NCBI RefSeq assembly: GCF_030548295.1
Contig: NZ_JAUOSB010000006.1
Location: 123,837-187,836 of the forward strand
DNA from: Wenyingzhuangia sp. 2_MG-2023
Lineage (GTDB): Bacteria > Bacteroidota > Bacteroidia > Flavobacteriales > Flavobacteriaceae
DNA length: 64,000 nt
Reading direction: 5' to 3'
Position 1 is the first letter of the stretch. Each line of letters starts with the position of its first letter. The notes beneath the pieces were generated by a model. The model saw only the letters and a list, made by a program, of their open reading frames with translations. It was not told the DNA's origin and did no database searches. Both the position numbers and the translations under genes were made by a program. This document shows positions 9,019 through 17,866 of the stretch, piece by piece.

Positions 9019-11636
9019 AAATTTCGATTTACACCATGTTTATCCCATTTTAAATCACTCAACACCGAAGATTTTACCCCAATAAAAAAGTAATAAGAAC
9101 TATTGTTTCCTAATGGAGTCCAATTAAAGCTCATATTCCAGCTACTTAAGTCTCTTGTAAACCTAAGGTTGGTAGAAGGAATTCCATTATTAACAAAGTC
9201 ATAACCAGAAGAAACACCTACTTTCCATCCTGGACTCAATTCAACGTCACCAGAAATGTATAATGTGTTATGAGATATTCTACCATCACCAGTGGTATTG
9301 CTATAGGTGATAGTGTTAGTAAAACGAAGGTTCCATGGCATTGCCGAAATATATTGAGGAAGTGATTTGTTTTCGTCTTTTTTGTCATCTTCTTCTTTGG
9401 GTTGGTTTGCAAAATCATTTGTGTTTTGTTGATTTTGTCCAAACATATCTTGGTCGTAAGCGGTAGTCTCTTCATCTTCTTTAGAAGTTTCACCATTTCT
9501 TTTTTTGTCAAAATCTTTACTAGAAAATGAGTATACAGTACTAAAGTGAGCTGAGGTCAATCGGACTAGAGGGCCTCCATTTTTGTAGCTAAAGGCATTG
9601 ATTCTTGTTCCTTCATCATTCAATGCGTAAGGATCTAAAGTACCACCAAAATTTAAGTTCATTTTTTTGAATAATGTTGTTCCTGCACTTAGATTAAAGT
9701 TAGAAAGTTTAAATTTTTCTGCTGCAAAGTTGTAATTAGTGCTCACGTTTAAGGAATTTAAGATGTTTACTTTTTTGTCTTCTCCTTCTAAATTGTCTTT
9801 GTCAGCAACTTTTGCTTCTATAGAGTTGGCCAAACTAAAACCAATAGCATTTGTAACCCCTGTAGAAGGGCCTCCGTAAATAGATCCTTCAAAAGGAGAA
9901 TAGGTTGTGTATTCGCTGCCAGTTTCATCACTTTGTACTTCTTTGTAATAAGATCCAAAATCAGGTTTGTAGCTGTAACTTACCGAAGGTCTTATGGTAT
10001 GTCTAATCGCTTTAATTTTACTGTTTTTAAACTTGAACATTCCATAGACAGTTGTACTTAATGAGGCAGAAGTGCTATAGTCTCTATAGGTAGTAAATCC
10101 TGAAATGGTATCGTTAACCACTTTGTTTTCTGTGGCATCGTAGTTCTTTTCAATTTCTTGAGAATACCAAACCTCACGGTAATTGATACTTGGTGATAAA
10201 GAAAAATATTTAAGTACTTTCATATTAGTACTTAAGCTTACATTGTGCTGGGCTCCATTTTTAGCATTTTTAAACATTTTTTTGCTAAAAAAATCGTCTT
10301 CATTTGCCGAGATTCTATTTTCGGTTTTAAAAGAATAGGTCAGACCAATTTTTTCAAGAGCATTTTTTGCAGTTCCGTTTTTGGGAGCAAAAGGCTGTAA
10401 CCTGTCCATGTTTAATTGTATTGAAGGCAACGTTGCCGTTACAATTTCTGTGTTGGTATTTTGGCTGTGACTTGCAGTTACGTTAATGTTGAACGGAGTA
10501 CCTACAAATTTTTTATAATAAGATATAGACGAATTTAAGGTGTTTTGCAATGACATACCTATATTGGATTCGTTTATAGATTGTTGAAAGTATTGACTAC
10601 TTCCTAAGTTTACAGATGCAGAAAAACGATTGTTAGGTGAGGCTTTGCTGTCTTGGCTATGAGACCATCGTAAGTTAAAGTTTTTCCGTACATTATAGCT
10701 CTCAAAACCTTCTATTCCACTAATGAGGTTGTCGTAATTAAAACTGAAATTTCCACTAAACTTGTAGCGTACTTTATAGGTAGATGCCGCGTTAAACCCC
10801 CAACTACTATTGGAGTAAATGTCCCCTGTTAATTTCAAATCAAAATAATCACTAATAGCCAAATAGTAACCTCCATTTTGTAAAAAGAACCCTTGACTAA
10901 AAGATTCTCCGTAGGTAGGGAAAATAATTCCTGACGTCCTTTTTTTTGTCAATGGAAAATAGGCAAAAGGAAATATGGCAGGAGTAGGTACATCTGCCAA
11001 TACCAAATTGGTAGGTCCTGTAATGATTTTTTTTCCAGGAACTATTTTGGCTTTTGTGGTTTTTAGATAATAATCAGGATTTCGAGGGTCAGAAGTTGTG
11101 AAAATAATATTACGAACAAAAATAGTTGAATCGTTAACTCTTTTGGTTTTCTCTCCCAAAGTATTTATTCCGTCTTGCTCCGTTTCTAAACCATAAATGA
11201 TGGCCTTTTTAGTTTTGTAATTAAAAATTAATGAATCTTGAGTAGTTTCATTACCTGTTGATTTGAATATCGGCAACTGAGAATATTTGCCATTTTCATC
11301 AGGAATACCTTTGGCTTTTACGGTGTTGTTGTTGTAATCTATTAATATTTCTCCAGAAACAATATCGTATTCATCATAAATTACATGAGCTTGATTGTAA
11401 AGTTTTACTTTTTTATGGACTACATCTTCCAAAATATAATCCTCGGCAGTATGTTCAATAATATATTGTATGGCTTCTTTCTTTTTTACGGGAGCTATAC
11501 TATCGTTTTGCACAATAGAATCATTTGCAACCGTTATAGTATTTAAGGTGCTTTCTTTCTCTTGTGTAAATGCAGTAAAATTGCACATGTACACAAAGAA
11601 AGCTGTCAAAAGAATAAGGTGTCTATTTGTTTGCAA
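9015..11636 (-). CDS. lptD: LPS-assembly outer-membrane protein LptD (Bacteroidota type)
   Basis: This is the outer-membrane translocon that inserts lipopolysaccharide into the outer leaflet. The 873-residue protein has a signal peptide (about residues 1-24) and a periplasmic OstA/LptA-like beta-jellyroll from about 60 to 200, with segments such as VKLYNQAHVIYDEYDI and TFTTSDPRNPDYYLKTTKAK. The barrel begins with FPFAYFPLTKKRTSGIIFP, a well-conserved LptD boundary motif, and continues as a many-stranded barrel to the C-terminus. An acidic, low-complexity, asparagine-rich linker lies near residues 710-760. It is divergent from the amidase gene, with an 89-bp gap. The assignment rests on the jellyroll plus the boundary motif; the family is diverse in this phylum. 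Confidence 0.88.
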   Translation of the reverse strand: MQTNRHLILLTAFFVYMCNFTAFTQEKESTLNTITVANDSIVQNDSIAPVKKKEAIQYIIEHTAEDYILEDVVHKKVKLYNQAHVIYDEYDIVSGEILIDYNNNTVKAKGIPDENGKYSQLPIFKSTGNETTQDSLIFNYKTKKAIIYGLETEQDGINTLGEKTKRVNDSTIFVRNIIFTTSDPRNPDYYLKTTKAKIVPGKKIITGPTNLVLADVPTPAIFPFAYFPLTKKRTSGIIFPTYGESFSQGFFLQNGGYYLAISDYFDLKLTGDIYSNSSWGFNAASTYKVRYKFSGNFSFNYDNLISGIEGFESYNVRKNFNLRWSHSQDSKASPNNRFSASVNLGSSQYFQQSINESNIGMSLQNTLNSSISYYKKFVGTPFNINVTASHSQNTNTEIVTATLPSIQLNMDRLQPFAPKNGTAKNALEKIGLTYSFKTENRISANEDDFFSKKMFKNAKNGAQHNVSLSTNMKVLKYFSLSPSINYREVWYSQEIEKNYDATENKVVNDTISGFTTYRDYSTSASLSTTVYGMFKFKNSKIKAIRHTIRPSVSYSYKPDFGSYYKEVQSDETGSEYTTYSPFEGSIYGGPSTGVTNAIGFSLANSIEAKVADKDNLEGEDKKVNILNSLNVSTNYNFAAEKFKLSNFNLSAGTTLFKKMNLNFGGTLDPYALNDEGTRINAFSYKNGGPLVRLTSAHFSTVYSFSSKDFDKKRNGETSKEDEETTAYDQDMFGQNQQNTNDFANQPKEEDDKKDENKSLPQYISAMPWNLRFTNTITYSNTTGDGRISHNTLYISGDVELSPGWKVGVSSGYDFVNNGIPSTNLRFTRDLSSWNMSFNWTPLGNNSSYYFFIGVKSSVLSDLKWDKHGVNRNF

Positions 11637-11725
11637 TGCTTTTAGTCCTATTTTTGTAAAGTCATAATTTTGGTTAACAAAATGAATGCCAACTTTAAGT
11701 GCCCAAAAATAATTAAATTTTATAG

Positions 11726-13180
11726 ATGAAATTGATTCACATATCTAAATATCATAAGTTTTCTTTAAACCTAATAGCAATGTTGTGTTTATTGCTGTTA
11801 AGCTCAGTTTTTACTGAGGTTATAGCTCAGAAAAAACCATTTTTAGTCATTCTAGATGCTGGGCACGGAGGTAAAGATCCGGGTAAAATAGGGTATAAAG
11901 GAGCTAAAGAAAAAGATGTGGCATTGAATATTGTCTTAAAAACAGGAAAACTATTAGAAAGCGTTCCTGGAGTTAAGGTAGCGTATACTAGAAAAACAGA
12001 TGTTTTTGTAGACTTATGGAAAAGAGGAGATATTGCAAACGAAGCAGATGCAGATTTGTTTGTTTCGGTGCATTGTAACGCACATACAAGTCAGGCAATA
12101 GGATCCGAAACTTGGGTCTTGGGTCTGAATGCAAATGAGCGTAATTTTAATGTAGCAAAAGCTGAGAATGAAGTGATTTTACAAGAGGAAAATCATGAAG
12201 ATCGTTACCAAGGTTTTGATCCTAAATCTCCAACTTCTGTTATTGGATTGTCTTTGGAACAAGAGGAATACTTAGATCAGAGTTTACTTTTGGCAAGTTT
12301 GATTCAAGAAGAGTTTGAAAAAAAATTAAATCGTGTAAATAGAGGGGTAAAACAGGCGGGTTTTGTGGTTTTATATCAAACATACATGCCAAGTGTATTG
12401 ATAGAAACTGGTTTTTTAACCAATAGAATTGAAGGTCAATATTTGTATTCTAAATTAGGTCAAGAACAAATGTCTAAATCTATTTCCAATTCTATTTTAG
12501 ACTATTATAAAAGACAGCAATTAAACATAGCTGGAGCCGATTTTAGAGAACCTATGGTGGCTCCAATTCAAGAAACATCAGTGAAAAGTGCAGACAAACC
12601 TGTAGAAAAGGTAATGGAAGAACCTGTACTTTCTTCTGGTATGTATTACAAAGTTCAGTTGGCATCGGGTAAAAATAGAATCAGTACTTCATCATATAAT
12701 TTTAAAGGTTTTAAAAATGTAGAAAGAGTAAAAGTAGATGGGGGATATAAATATTATTTGAGCGAATATAAAACTAGAAATCAAGCAGAATTGGCAATGC
12801 AGCTAGCTAAAAACAAAGGATATAAGTCTGCATTTTTAGTATTGTTTGATTCAGAGGGAAATATAGTGCCAAAAACAAGTGTTTTAAAACCTTCAGATGT
12901 TTCTGCTAAAAAATCAGATGTGTATTACAAGGTTCAAATTGCATCCTCAACAAAAAAAATTAGTACAGTCTCTTCTAATTTTAAAGGACTTTCTGATGTT
13001 GAAGCTGTTAAGGTTGGGAACTATTACAAGTATTATTTGGGGAAAACGAGTAGTTATGAAAAAGCCAAAGAATATTTACAAAAAGCCAAGGATAAAAAAT
13101 ACAAGTCAGCGTTTTTAGTAGCGTTTCTAAATAATGAAAGAATAACGTTAAAAGAAGCGTTGAGGGGGAAAACAAATTAA
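11726..13180 (+). CDS. N-acetylmuramoyl-L-alanine amidase with two SPOR-like repeats
   Basis: This is a zinc amidase (Amidase_3) that cleaves the lactyl-peptide bond of peptidoglycan, used in cell separation. A signal peptide or anchor covers residues 15-35. The catalytic domain spans about 38-275 with zinc ligands His47 in LDAGHGGKDPG, Glu62 in AKEKDVALN and His117 in SVHCNAH, plus Glu227 in LIETGFLTN. After a linker there are two tandem repeats at about 307-375 and 401-470 that begin YYKVQLAS and YYKVQIAS and end with KYKSAFLV-type strands. They resemble SPOR domains, which bind denuded septal glycan. The gene is followed 20 bases later by the MCE protein gene, so both may be cotranscribed. 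Confidence 0.92.
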   Translation: MKLIHISKYHKFSLNLIAMLCLLLLSSVFTEVIAQKKPFLVILDAGHGGKDPGKIGYKGAKEKDVALNIVLKTGKLLESVPGVKVAYTRKTDVFVDLWKRGDIANEADADLFVSVHCNAHTSQAIGSETWVLGLNANERNFNVAKAENEVILQEENHEDRYQGFDPKSPTSVIGLSLEQEEYLDQSLLLASLIQEEFEKKLNRVNRGVKQAGFVVLYQTYMPSVLIETGFLTNRIEGQYLYSKLGQEQMSKSISNSILDYYKRQQLNIAGADFREPMVAPIQETSVKSADKPVEKVMEEPVLSSGMYYKVQLASGKNRISTSSYNFKGFKNVERVKVDGGYKYYLSEYKTRNQAELAMQLAKNKGYKSAFLVLFDSEGNIVPKTSVLKPSDVSAKKSDVYYKVQIASSTKKISTVSSNFKGLSDVEAVKVGNYYKYYLGKTSSYEKAKEYLQKAKDKKYKSAFLVAFLNNERITLKEALRGKTN

Positions 13181-13200
13181 ATAATTCGTATTTTCGTTTT

Positions 13201-14136
13201 ATGAAAAAAATTTCTAAAGAATTTAAAGCAGGTATTGCTGCGTTGGTAATTCTAACGTTGTTTTACTGGGGGTTTAGTTACTTAAAGGGCAGAAACTTAC
13301 TTAGTGGAAGCCTGAATAGTTATTATACAACTTATAAAAATGTAAACGGATTAAAAAAATCAAGTCCAGTAACCATGAATGGGTTTGCAGTGGGATCTGT
13401 TGTTGATATTTATTTTAGCTCAGATCCTGAACGTCAGGGAGAATTGATTGTTGAGTTTACTATTGAAGAGGATGTGAGTTTTTCTAAAAACAGTACAGCT
13501 AAAATTTACAGCGGTGGTTTGATGGGAGGAAGATCTTTAGGAATAGTTCCTTCTTTTGATGGAGAAACAGCCAAGCCAGGAGATTACTTAAAAGGAAAAG
13601 TAGAAAAAGATATGGTTGCTTCTATTACTGGAAGATTAGATCCATTGCAAGAAAAAGTTGAGAGTGCAATTACTCATATAGATTCCATAACGGTTCAAAT
13701 GAGTCAAATGTTAGATGGGAAAACAATAGCAAATATTCAAGAAAGTTTTTCAACGTTGAATAGAACGTTAAAGAATTTAGAAAACACAACGGCTGTTGTA
13801 GATTCAGGAATACATAGCACCATGCAGAATGTAAATGAAACAACACAAAACTTAAAAGTATTTTCAGATTCGTTGTCTCAAGTAAAAATTGTAGACCTTT
13901 CTAACAAGTTAAATGCGACTATTGGTGATTTAAACACCATTACTACCGACATCAAAAATGGAAAAGGTACAATAGGATTGTTGACTCAAGATGAGGAATT
14001 ATACAATAATTTAGAAGCTGCTAGTAAGGAGTTAGAAGAATTGTTAAGAAATGTAAAAGAGCATCCAAAGAGATTTGTTCACTTTTCATTGTTTGGAAAG
14101 AAAGAAAAATCATATCAAGAAACTAAAGAAGAGTAA
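13201..14136 (+). CDS. MCE/MlaD-family lipid transport protein
   Basis: The 311-residue protein has one N-terminal membrane helix (about residues 10-28, AGIAALVILTLFYWGF), then an MCE domain (about 37-115) with NVNGLKKSSPVTMNGFAVG and KIYSGGLMGGRSLGI. A long helical periplasmic tail follows that probably forms a coiled coil. MlaD-type proteins form hexameric rings that carry phospholipids between membranes with an MlaE/MlaF ABC permease, which is not in this window. It lies 20 bases after the amidase and 3 bases before the Fe-S oxidoreductase gene, an arrangement common in Flavobacteriia. The fold call is firm; substrate and direction of transport are unknown. Confidence 0.88.
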   Translation: MKKISKEFKAGIAALVILTLFYWGFSYLKGRNLLSGSLNSYYTTYKNVNGLKKSSPVTMNGFAVGSVVDIYFSSDPERQGELIVEFTIEEDVSFSKNSTAKIYSGGLMGGRSLGIVPSFDGETAKPGDYLKGKVEKDMVASITGRLDPLQEKVESAITHIDSITVQMSQMLDGKTIANIQESFSTLNRTLKNLENTTAVVDSGIHSTMQNVNETTQNLKVFSDSLSQVKIVDLSNKLNATIGDLNTITTDIKNGKGTIGLLTQDEELYNNLEAASKELEELLRNVKEHPKRFVHFSLFGKKEKSYQETKEE

Positions 14137-14139
14137 CAT

Positions 14140-15453
14140 ATGCAGTGGATTCCAAATATATTATTTGCGATTATCTTATTCGTAGGGATTTATTTTTTTG
14201 CTAAAAATGTGAGAAAATTGATTCGCAATATCAAGTTGGGAAAAGAGGTAGATCGATCGGACAATCCATCTGAACGATGGACAAATATGGCTCGTATCGC
14301 ATTGGGACAGTCTAAAATGGTTAGAAGACCAGTTTCTGGGGTTTTACATATTGTGGTTTACCTTGGTTTTATCATCATTAATATTGAAGTTTTAGAAATT
14401 ATTCTAGATGGTCTTTTAGGAACACATCGTGTGTTTTTGCCAGTTTTAGGTCAAAGTGTCTATGGTTTTTTAATCGGAACTTTTGAGGTTTTGGCTTTGT
14501 TGGTTTTGGTTTCGGTGACTGTTTTTTGGATTCGTAGAAATGTGATGCACATCAAAAGATTCTTGGGTAAAGAAATGAAAGGATGGCCAAAAAATGACGG
14601 AAACAATATTCTTTATTTTGAAATGGTTTTGATGTCTTTGTTTTTGTTGATGAATGCAACAGATGATCATTTTCAACATTTGGCAACAGGAAATACCATT
14701 AGCCAATACATAGCACCCTTTTTTGAAAATCTATCTTTTGGAGTGGTACACGCTATTGAAAGAACTGCTTGGTGGATACATATTGTAGGGATTTTAGTAT
14801 TCTTAAACTATTTGTATTACTCCAAACATTTGCATATTCTGTTGGCTTTTCCAAACACGTTTTTTGCCAATTTAAAACCTAAGGGGGCTTTTAAAAACGA
14901 TCCAAATGTAACCAAAGAGGTGATGATGATGATGGATCCAAATGCAGATCCTTATGCAGCACCAGCTGAAGGGGAAGATGAAGTGGTTGCTACCTTTGGA
15001 GCAAAAGATGTTACGGATTTGTCTTGGGTAAACTTGATGAATGCTTACACCTGTACAGAATGTGGTAGGTGTACAAGTAATTGTCCTGCAAACTTAACAG
15101 GAAAAGAGTTGTCTCCTAGAAAAATCATGATGGATACACGTGATCGTTTGGAGGAAGTTGGAAAAAATATAGACGCCAACAATGGAGTGTTTCAAGACGA
15201 TGGTAAAAACTTATTTGATTATATTTCTAAAGAAGAAATATGGGCTTGTACCAGTTGCAATGCTTGTGTAGAAACTTGTCCTGTAAATATAGATCCACTG
15301 GAAATTATTATGGATATGAGACGTTATTTGGTAATGGAAGAGAGCAGTGCTCCAACAGAATTGAATAATATGATGCAGAATGTAGAGAACAATGGAGCTC
15401 CATGGCCTTACAGTCAAATGGACCGTTTAAATTGGGTCGATGAGGAGCAGTAG
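14140..15453 (+). CDS. membrane-bound 4Fe-4S dicluster oxidoreductase subunit (HdrC/NarI-like)
   Basis: The 437-residue protein has several N-terminal hydrophobic helices (about 4-20, 66-90, 105-130, 158-173 and 208-226) with conserved histidines that suggest a di-haem quinone-binding module. A soluble ferredoxin-like C-terminal domain follows. Two complete cluster motifs are visible: Cys305-x2-Cys308-x2-Cys311-x3-Cys315-Pro, and Cys370-x2-Cys373-x2-Cys376-x3-Cys380-Pro. It therefore probably passes electrons between quinone and the CCG-domain protein encoded 27 bases downstream, like the HdrC/HdrB or GlpC pairs. The physiological substrate is unknown. It follows the MCE gene by three bases and probably belongs to the same operon. 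Confidence 0.85.
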   Translation: MQWIPNILFAIILFVGIYFFAKNVRKLIRNIKLGKEVDRSDNPSERWTNMARIALGQSKMVRRPVSGVLHIVVYLGFIIINIEVLEIILDGLLGTHRVFLPVLGQSVYGFLIGTFEVLALLVLVSVTVFWIRRNVMHIKRFLGKEMKGWPKNDGNNILYFEMVLMSLFLLMNATDDHFQHLATGNTISQYIAPFFENLSFGVVHAIERTAWWIHIVGILVFLNYLYYSKHLHILLAFPNTFFANLKPKGAFKNDPNVTKEVMMMMDPNADPYAAPAEGEDEVVATFGAKDVTDLSWVNLMNAYTCTECGRCTSNCPANLTGKELSPRKIMMDTRDRLEEVGKNIDANNGVFQDDGKNLFDYISKEEIWACTSCNACVETCPVNIDPLEIIMDMRRYLVMEESSAPTELNNMMQNVENNGAPWPYSQMDRLNWVDEEQ

Positions 15454-15480
15454 TCAATTAATCATTTACAATGAATCATT

Positions 15481-16263
15481 ATGATTAGAGTACCAATAAT
15501 GGCAGATTTATTTGCCGAAGGAAAAGAACCAGAAATTTTATTTTGGGTAGGTTCCGCAGGGAGTTTTGATGATAGAGCTAAAAAAATAACCAGAGCTTTT
15601 GTGAAAATCTTAAACAAGGCGAATGTGAATTTTGCTGTTTTAGGAACCGAAGAAAGTTCTAGTGGTGATGCCGCAAAAAGAGCAGGAAATGAATTTTTGT
15701 TTCAGATGCAAGCGGTTACCAATATAGAAGTAATGAATGCTTACAACGTAAAAAAAATAGTGACGGCTTGTCCTCATTCTTTCAATACGTTAAAAAATGA
15801 ATACCCTAATTTAGGAGGGAATTATGAAGTTCTTCATCACACTCAATTTATACAACAACTGGTGGACGAAGGAAAATTAGATTTGAAAGATGCTCAGTTA
15901 TCTGCAGATAGAATCACATTTCACGATCCATGTTATTTGGGTAGAGCAAATGATGAATACAATGCACCAAGAAATTTGATCAAATCTTTAGGAGCTAGTT
16001 TGGTGGAAATGAAAAGAACAAAAAAGAACTCTTTGTGTTGTGGAGCAGGTGGATCGCAAATGTTTAAAGAACCAGAAAAAGGTACTATGGATGTAAATGA
16101 TTTACGTACTCAAGATGCTTTGGAAACCCAACCCAATGTAATTGCTACAGGTTGTCCTTTTTGCAATACCATGATGACAGATGGAGTAAAAAATGCAAAC
16201 AAAGAAGAAACAGTTCAAGTAAAAGATGTTGCAGAGTTGATTGTAGAAGCGTTGAATTTGTAA
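15481..16263 (+). CDS. CCG-domain Fe-S oxidoreductase (HdrB-like) with altered N-terminal site
   Basis: The 260-residue protein holds two cysteine-rich CCG-type modules, the catalytic type found in heterodisulfide reductase B, GlpC and LutA. The C-terminal module is complete: Cys151 (HDPCYLGR), Cys186-Cys187-Gly (LCCGAGGS) and Cys225-x2-Cys228 (GCPFC). In the N-terminal module, serine occurs where the family usually has cysteine: Ser25 in WVGSAGSFDDR, Ser60-Ser61 in EESSSGD and Ser100 in ACPHSFNT, leaving only Cys97. One cluster is therefore probably missing or altered. It is encoded 27 bases after its membrane partner. The start at 15481 is supported by family-like MADLFAEGK a few residues in; Met7 is an alternative. 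Confidence 0.85.
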   Translation: MIRVPIMADLFAEGKEPEILFWVGSAGSFDDRAKKITRAFVKILNKANVNFAVLGTEESSSGDAAKRAGNEFLFQMQAVTNIEVMNAYNVKKIVTACPHSFNTLKNEYPNLGGNYEVLHHTQFIQQLVDEGKLDLKDAQLSADRITFHDPCYLGRANDEYNAPRNLIKSLGASLVEMKRTKKNSLCCGAGGSQMFKEPEKGTMDVNDLRTQDALETQPNVIATGCPFCNTMMTDGVKNANKEETVQVKDVAELIVEALNL

Positions 16264-16284
16264 AATAAGAATTTTGAAAAATAC

Positions 16285-16329
16285 AAAGTGATTATGTAGC
16301 ACTTAAAAAGTGTAGTAGTCACTTTTTTT
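16285..16329 (+). terminator. intrinsic terminator
   Basis: AAGTGA at 16286-16291 pairs with TCACTT from 16319, with an inner CACTT/AAGTG pair, and the stem runs into seven T. It ends the amidase/MCE/Fe-S transcript before menA. Confidence 0.7.
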
Positions 16330-16343
16330 ATGTTTAAAAATAG

Positions 16344-17237
16344 ATGAAACATTGGATTGAAGCAGCAAGATTAAGAACCTTGCCATTATCGTTATCAGGA
16401 ATTATTGTGGGAAGTTTTTTGGCAGCTTCTAAAGGAATGTTTCGTTGGGACATTTGTATCTTGGCATTGTTCACAACAATTGGTTTTCAGGTATTGTCTA
16501 ATTTTGCCAATGATTACGGAGATGGAGTAAAAGGAACAGATAATGAAAATAGAATAGGACCCAAAAGAGCTTTGCAAAGTGGAGCAATTACAGCAAGTCA
16601 AATGCTGAAAGGAATTTATATAACTATTGCAGTAACATTAGTTGTTGCGATAGCCCTAATTTATGTTTCTTTTGGAAGTGGAAATTTTGTATTGTCTCTT
16701 GTTTTCTTTTTGTTAGGTTTGGCATCTATAGCTGCAGCTATCAAATATACGGTTGGAAAAAAAGCTTATGGGTATTCTGGTTTAGGAGATCTATTTGTGT
16801 TCTTGTTTTTTGGTTTGTTAGGAGTGGTTGGTTCGGAATTTTTATACACACAAAAAGTAGATATACTTTCTTTTTTACCTGCAATTACTATTGGTTTGTT
16901 TAGTGCAGCAGTGCTAAATTTGAACAATATGCGTGATAGAGCTTCTGATATGTTGTCTCAGAAAAATACACTAGTGGTAAAATTGGGTGCTGAAAAAGCA
17001 AAAAAATACCATTATGTATTGCTTGTTGGTGGAATGCTTTGTGCTTTTATTTATAGCTTTTTTGGAGTGACTAGTACTTTTGAGTTTATATATATATTAG
17101 CTTTTTTTCCATTGATCAAACATTTTATTACGGTTGTTAAAAATAAAGAAGCTGTTTTGTTAGACCCTGAATTGAAAAAGGTTGCATTGAGTACCTTTTT
17201 GTTCTCCATTCTTTTTGGTTTGGGCTTGATTATTTAA
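16344..17237 (+). CDS. menA: 1,4-dihydroxy-2-naphthoate polyprenyltransferase MenA
   Basis: This is a UbiA-superfamily integral membrane enzyme that prenylates and decarboxylates 1,4-dihydroxy-2-naphthoate to demethylmenaquinone. The first Asp-rich motif is NFANDYGDGVKGTDNE (about residues 54-69) and the second is LNLNNMRDRASD (about 192-203), both as in MenA. Eight or nine hydrophobic helices fill the 297 residues. The N-terminal WIEAARLRTLPLSLSG is also typical. Menaquinol is the substrate of the alternative complex III encoded at 49-58 kb. menC lies two genes downstream and menE is at 34 kb, so the pathway is split in this region. Confidence 0.95.
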   Translation: MKHWIEAARLRTLPLSLSGIIVGSFLAASKGMFRWDICILALFTTIGFQVLSNFANDYGDGVKGTDNENRIGPKRALQSGAITASQMLKGIYITIAVTLVVAIALIYVSFGSGNFVLSLVFFLLGLASIAAAIKYTVGKKAYGYSGLGDLFVFLFFGLLGVVGSEFLYTQKVDILSFLPAITIGLFSAAVLNLNNMRDRASDMLSQKNTLVVKLGAEKAKKYHYVLLVGGMLCAFIYSFFGVTSTFEFIYILAFFPLIKHFITVVKNKEAVLLDPELKKVALSTFLFSILFGLGLII

Positions 17238-17277
17238 TATTTTTAACCATAAAATATAATTTTTTAAAAACATCATT

Positions 17278-17808
17278 ATGAAAAAGTTTTTCTTGTACGG
17301 TTCCGCAGTTATTATAGTTGCTATTTTAATTACTGGAATCTTTGCTCCTAAAGGTATTGCGGTGGAGCGCTCTGTTGTGATAGAAAGACCTATGGAGTTG
17401 GTGTTTCCTTTTTTTGCTTCGTTAAAAAATCAAGAGCAATATTCTCCTTGGGCAGCAAAAGATCCCAAAACAATTCATACGTACACAGGTATCGATTGTA
17501 TGGTGGGTTCTGCACATGCTTGGGAATCCAATCATCCAGAAGTGGGGAAAGGGACACAAGAAATATTAGAAATAAAAACAAATCAAGAAATAACGACTGA
17601 ATTGAAGTTTATAGAGCCTTTTGAAGCTACTTCTAAAGCATATTATAAGTTCAATAGTTTGGATGATGCCACTCAAGTAATATGGGGATATGAACAAGAT
17701 TATGGTTTTTTTCAAAGTATCTTTATGATGTTTTTTGATATGGATAAAATTTTAGGAGCTGATTTTGAAAAAGGCTTGACAAAAGCAAAAGTGATTTTAG
17801 AAGAATAA
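17278..17808 (+). CDS. SRPBCC-family protein (polyketide cyclase/START-like fold)
   Basis: The 176-residue protein has an N-terminal hydrophobic helix (about residues 5-23, probable membrane anchor) followed by a START/SRPBCC helix-grip domain. Typical features are VERSVVIERPMELVFPFFAS, a WAAKDP turn, GSAHAWESN and a C-terminal amphipathic helix. Such domains bind hydrophobic ligands, but no substrate can be deduced. It is encoded 40 bases after menA and is followed by a hairpin just before menC, so a link to quinone metabolism is possible by position only. Confidence 0.75.
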   Translation: MKKFFLYGSAVIIVAILITGIFAPKGIAVERSVVIERPMELVFPFFASLKNQEQYSPWAAKDPKTIHTYTGIDCMVGSAHAWESNHPEVGKGTQEILEIKTNQEITTELKFIEPFEATSKAYYKFNSLDDATQVIWGYEQDYGFFQSIFMMFFDMDKILGADFEKGLTKAKVILEE

Positions 17809-17829
17809 AAAATAAATAGTAATAAATTG

Positions 17830-17861
17830 AAAGCCTTTTGATCATCGTCAAAAGGTTTTTT
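17830..17861 (+). terminator. hairpin terminator or attenuator abutting menC
   Basis: CCTTTTGA at 17834-17841 pairs with TCAAAAGG at 17848-17855, followed by six T. It ends only five bases before the menC ATG, so it may be an attenuator in the menC leader as well as a terminator for the upstream gene. Confidence 0.7.
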
Positions 17862-17866
17862 AGCAT

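Noticed and set aside
9236..9511. Frame of 91 codons inside lptD in another phase
   Set aside because: It lies wholly within a well-supported barrel gene in the acidic linker region, whose codons give a lysine-rich shadow.
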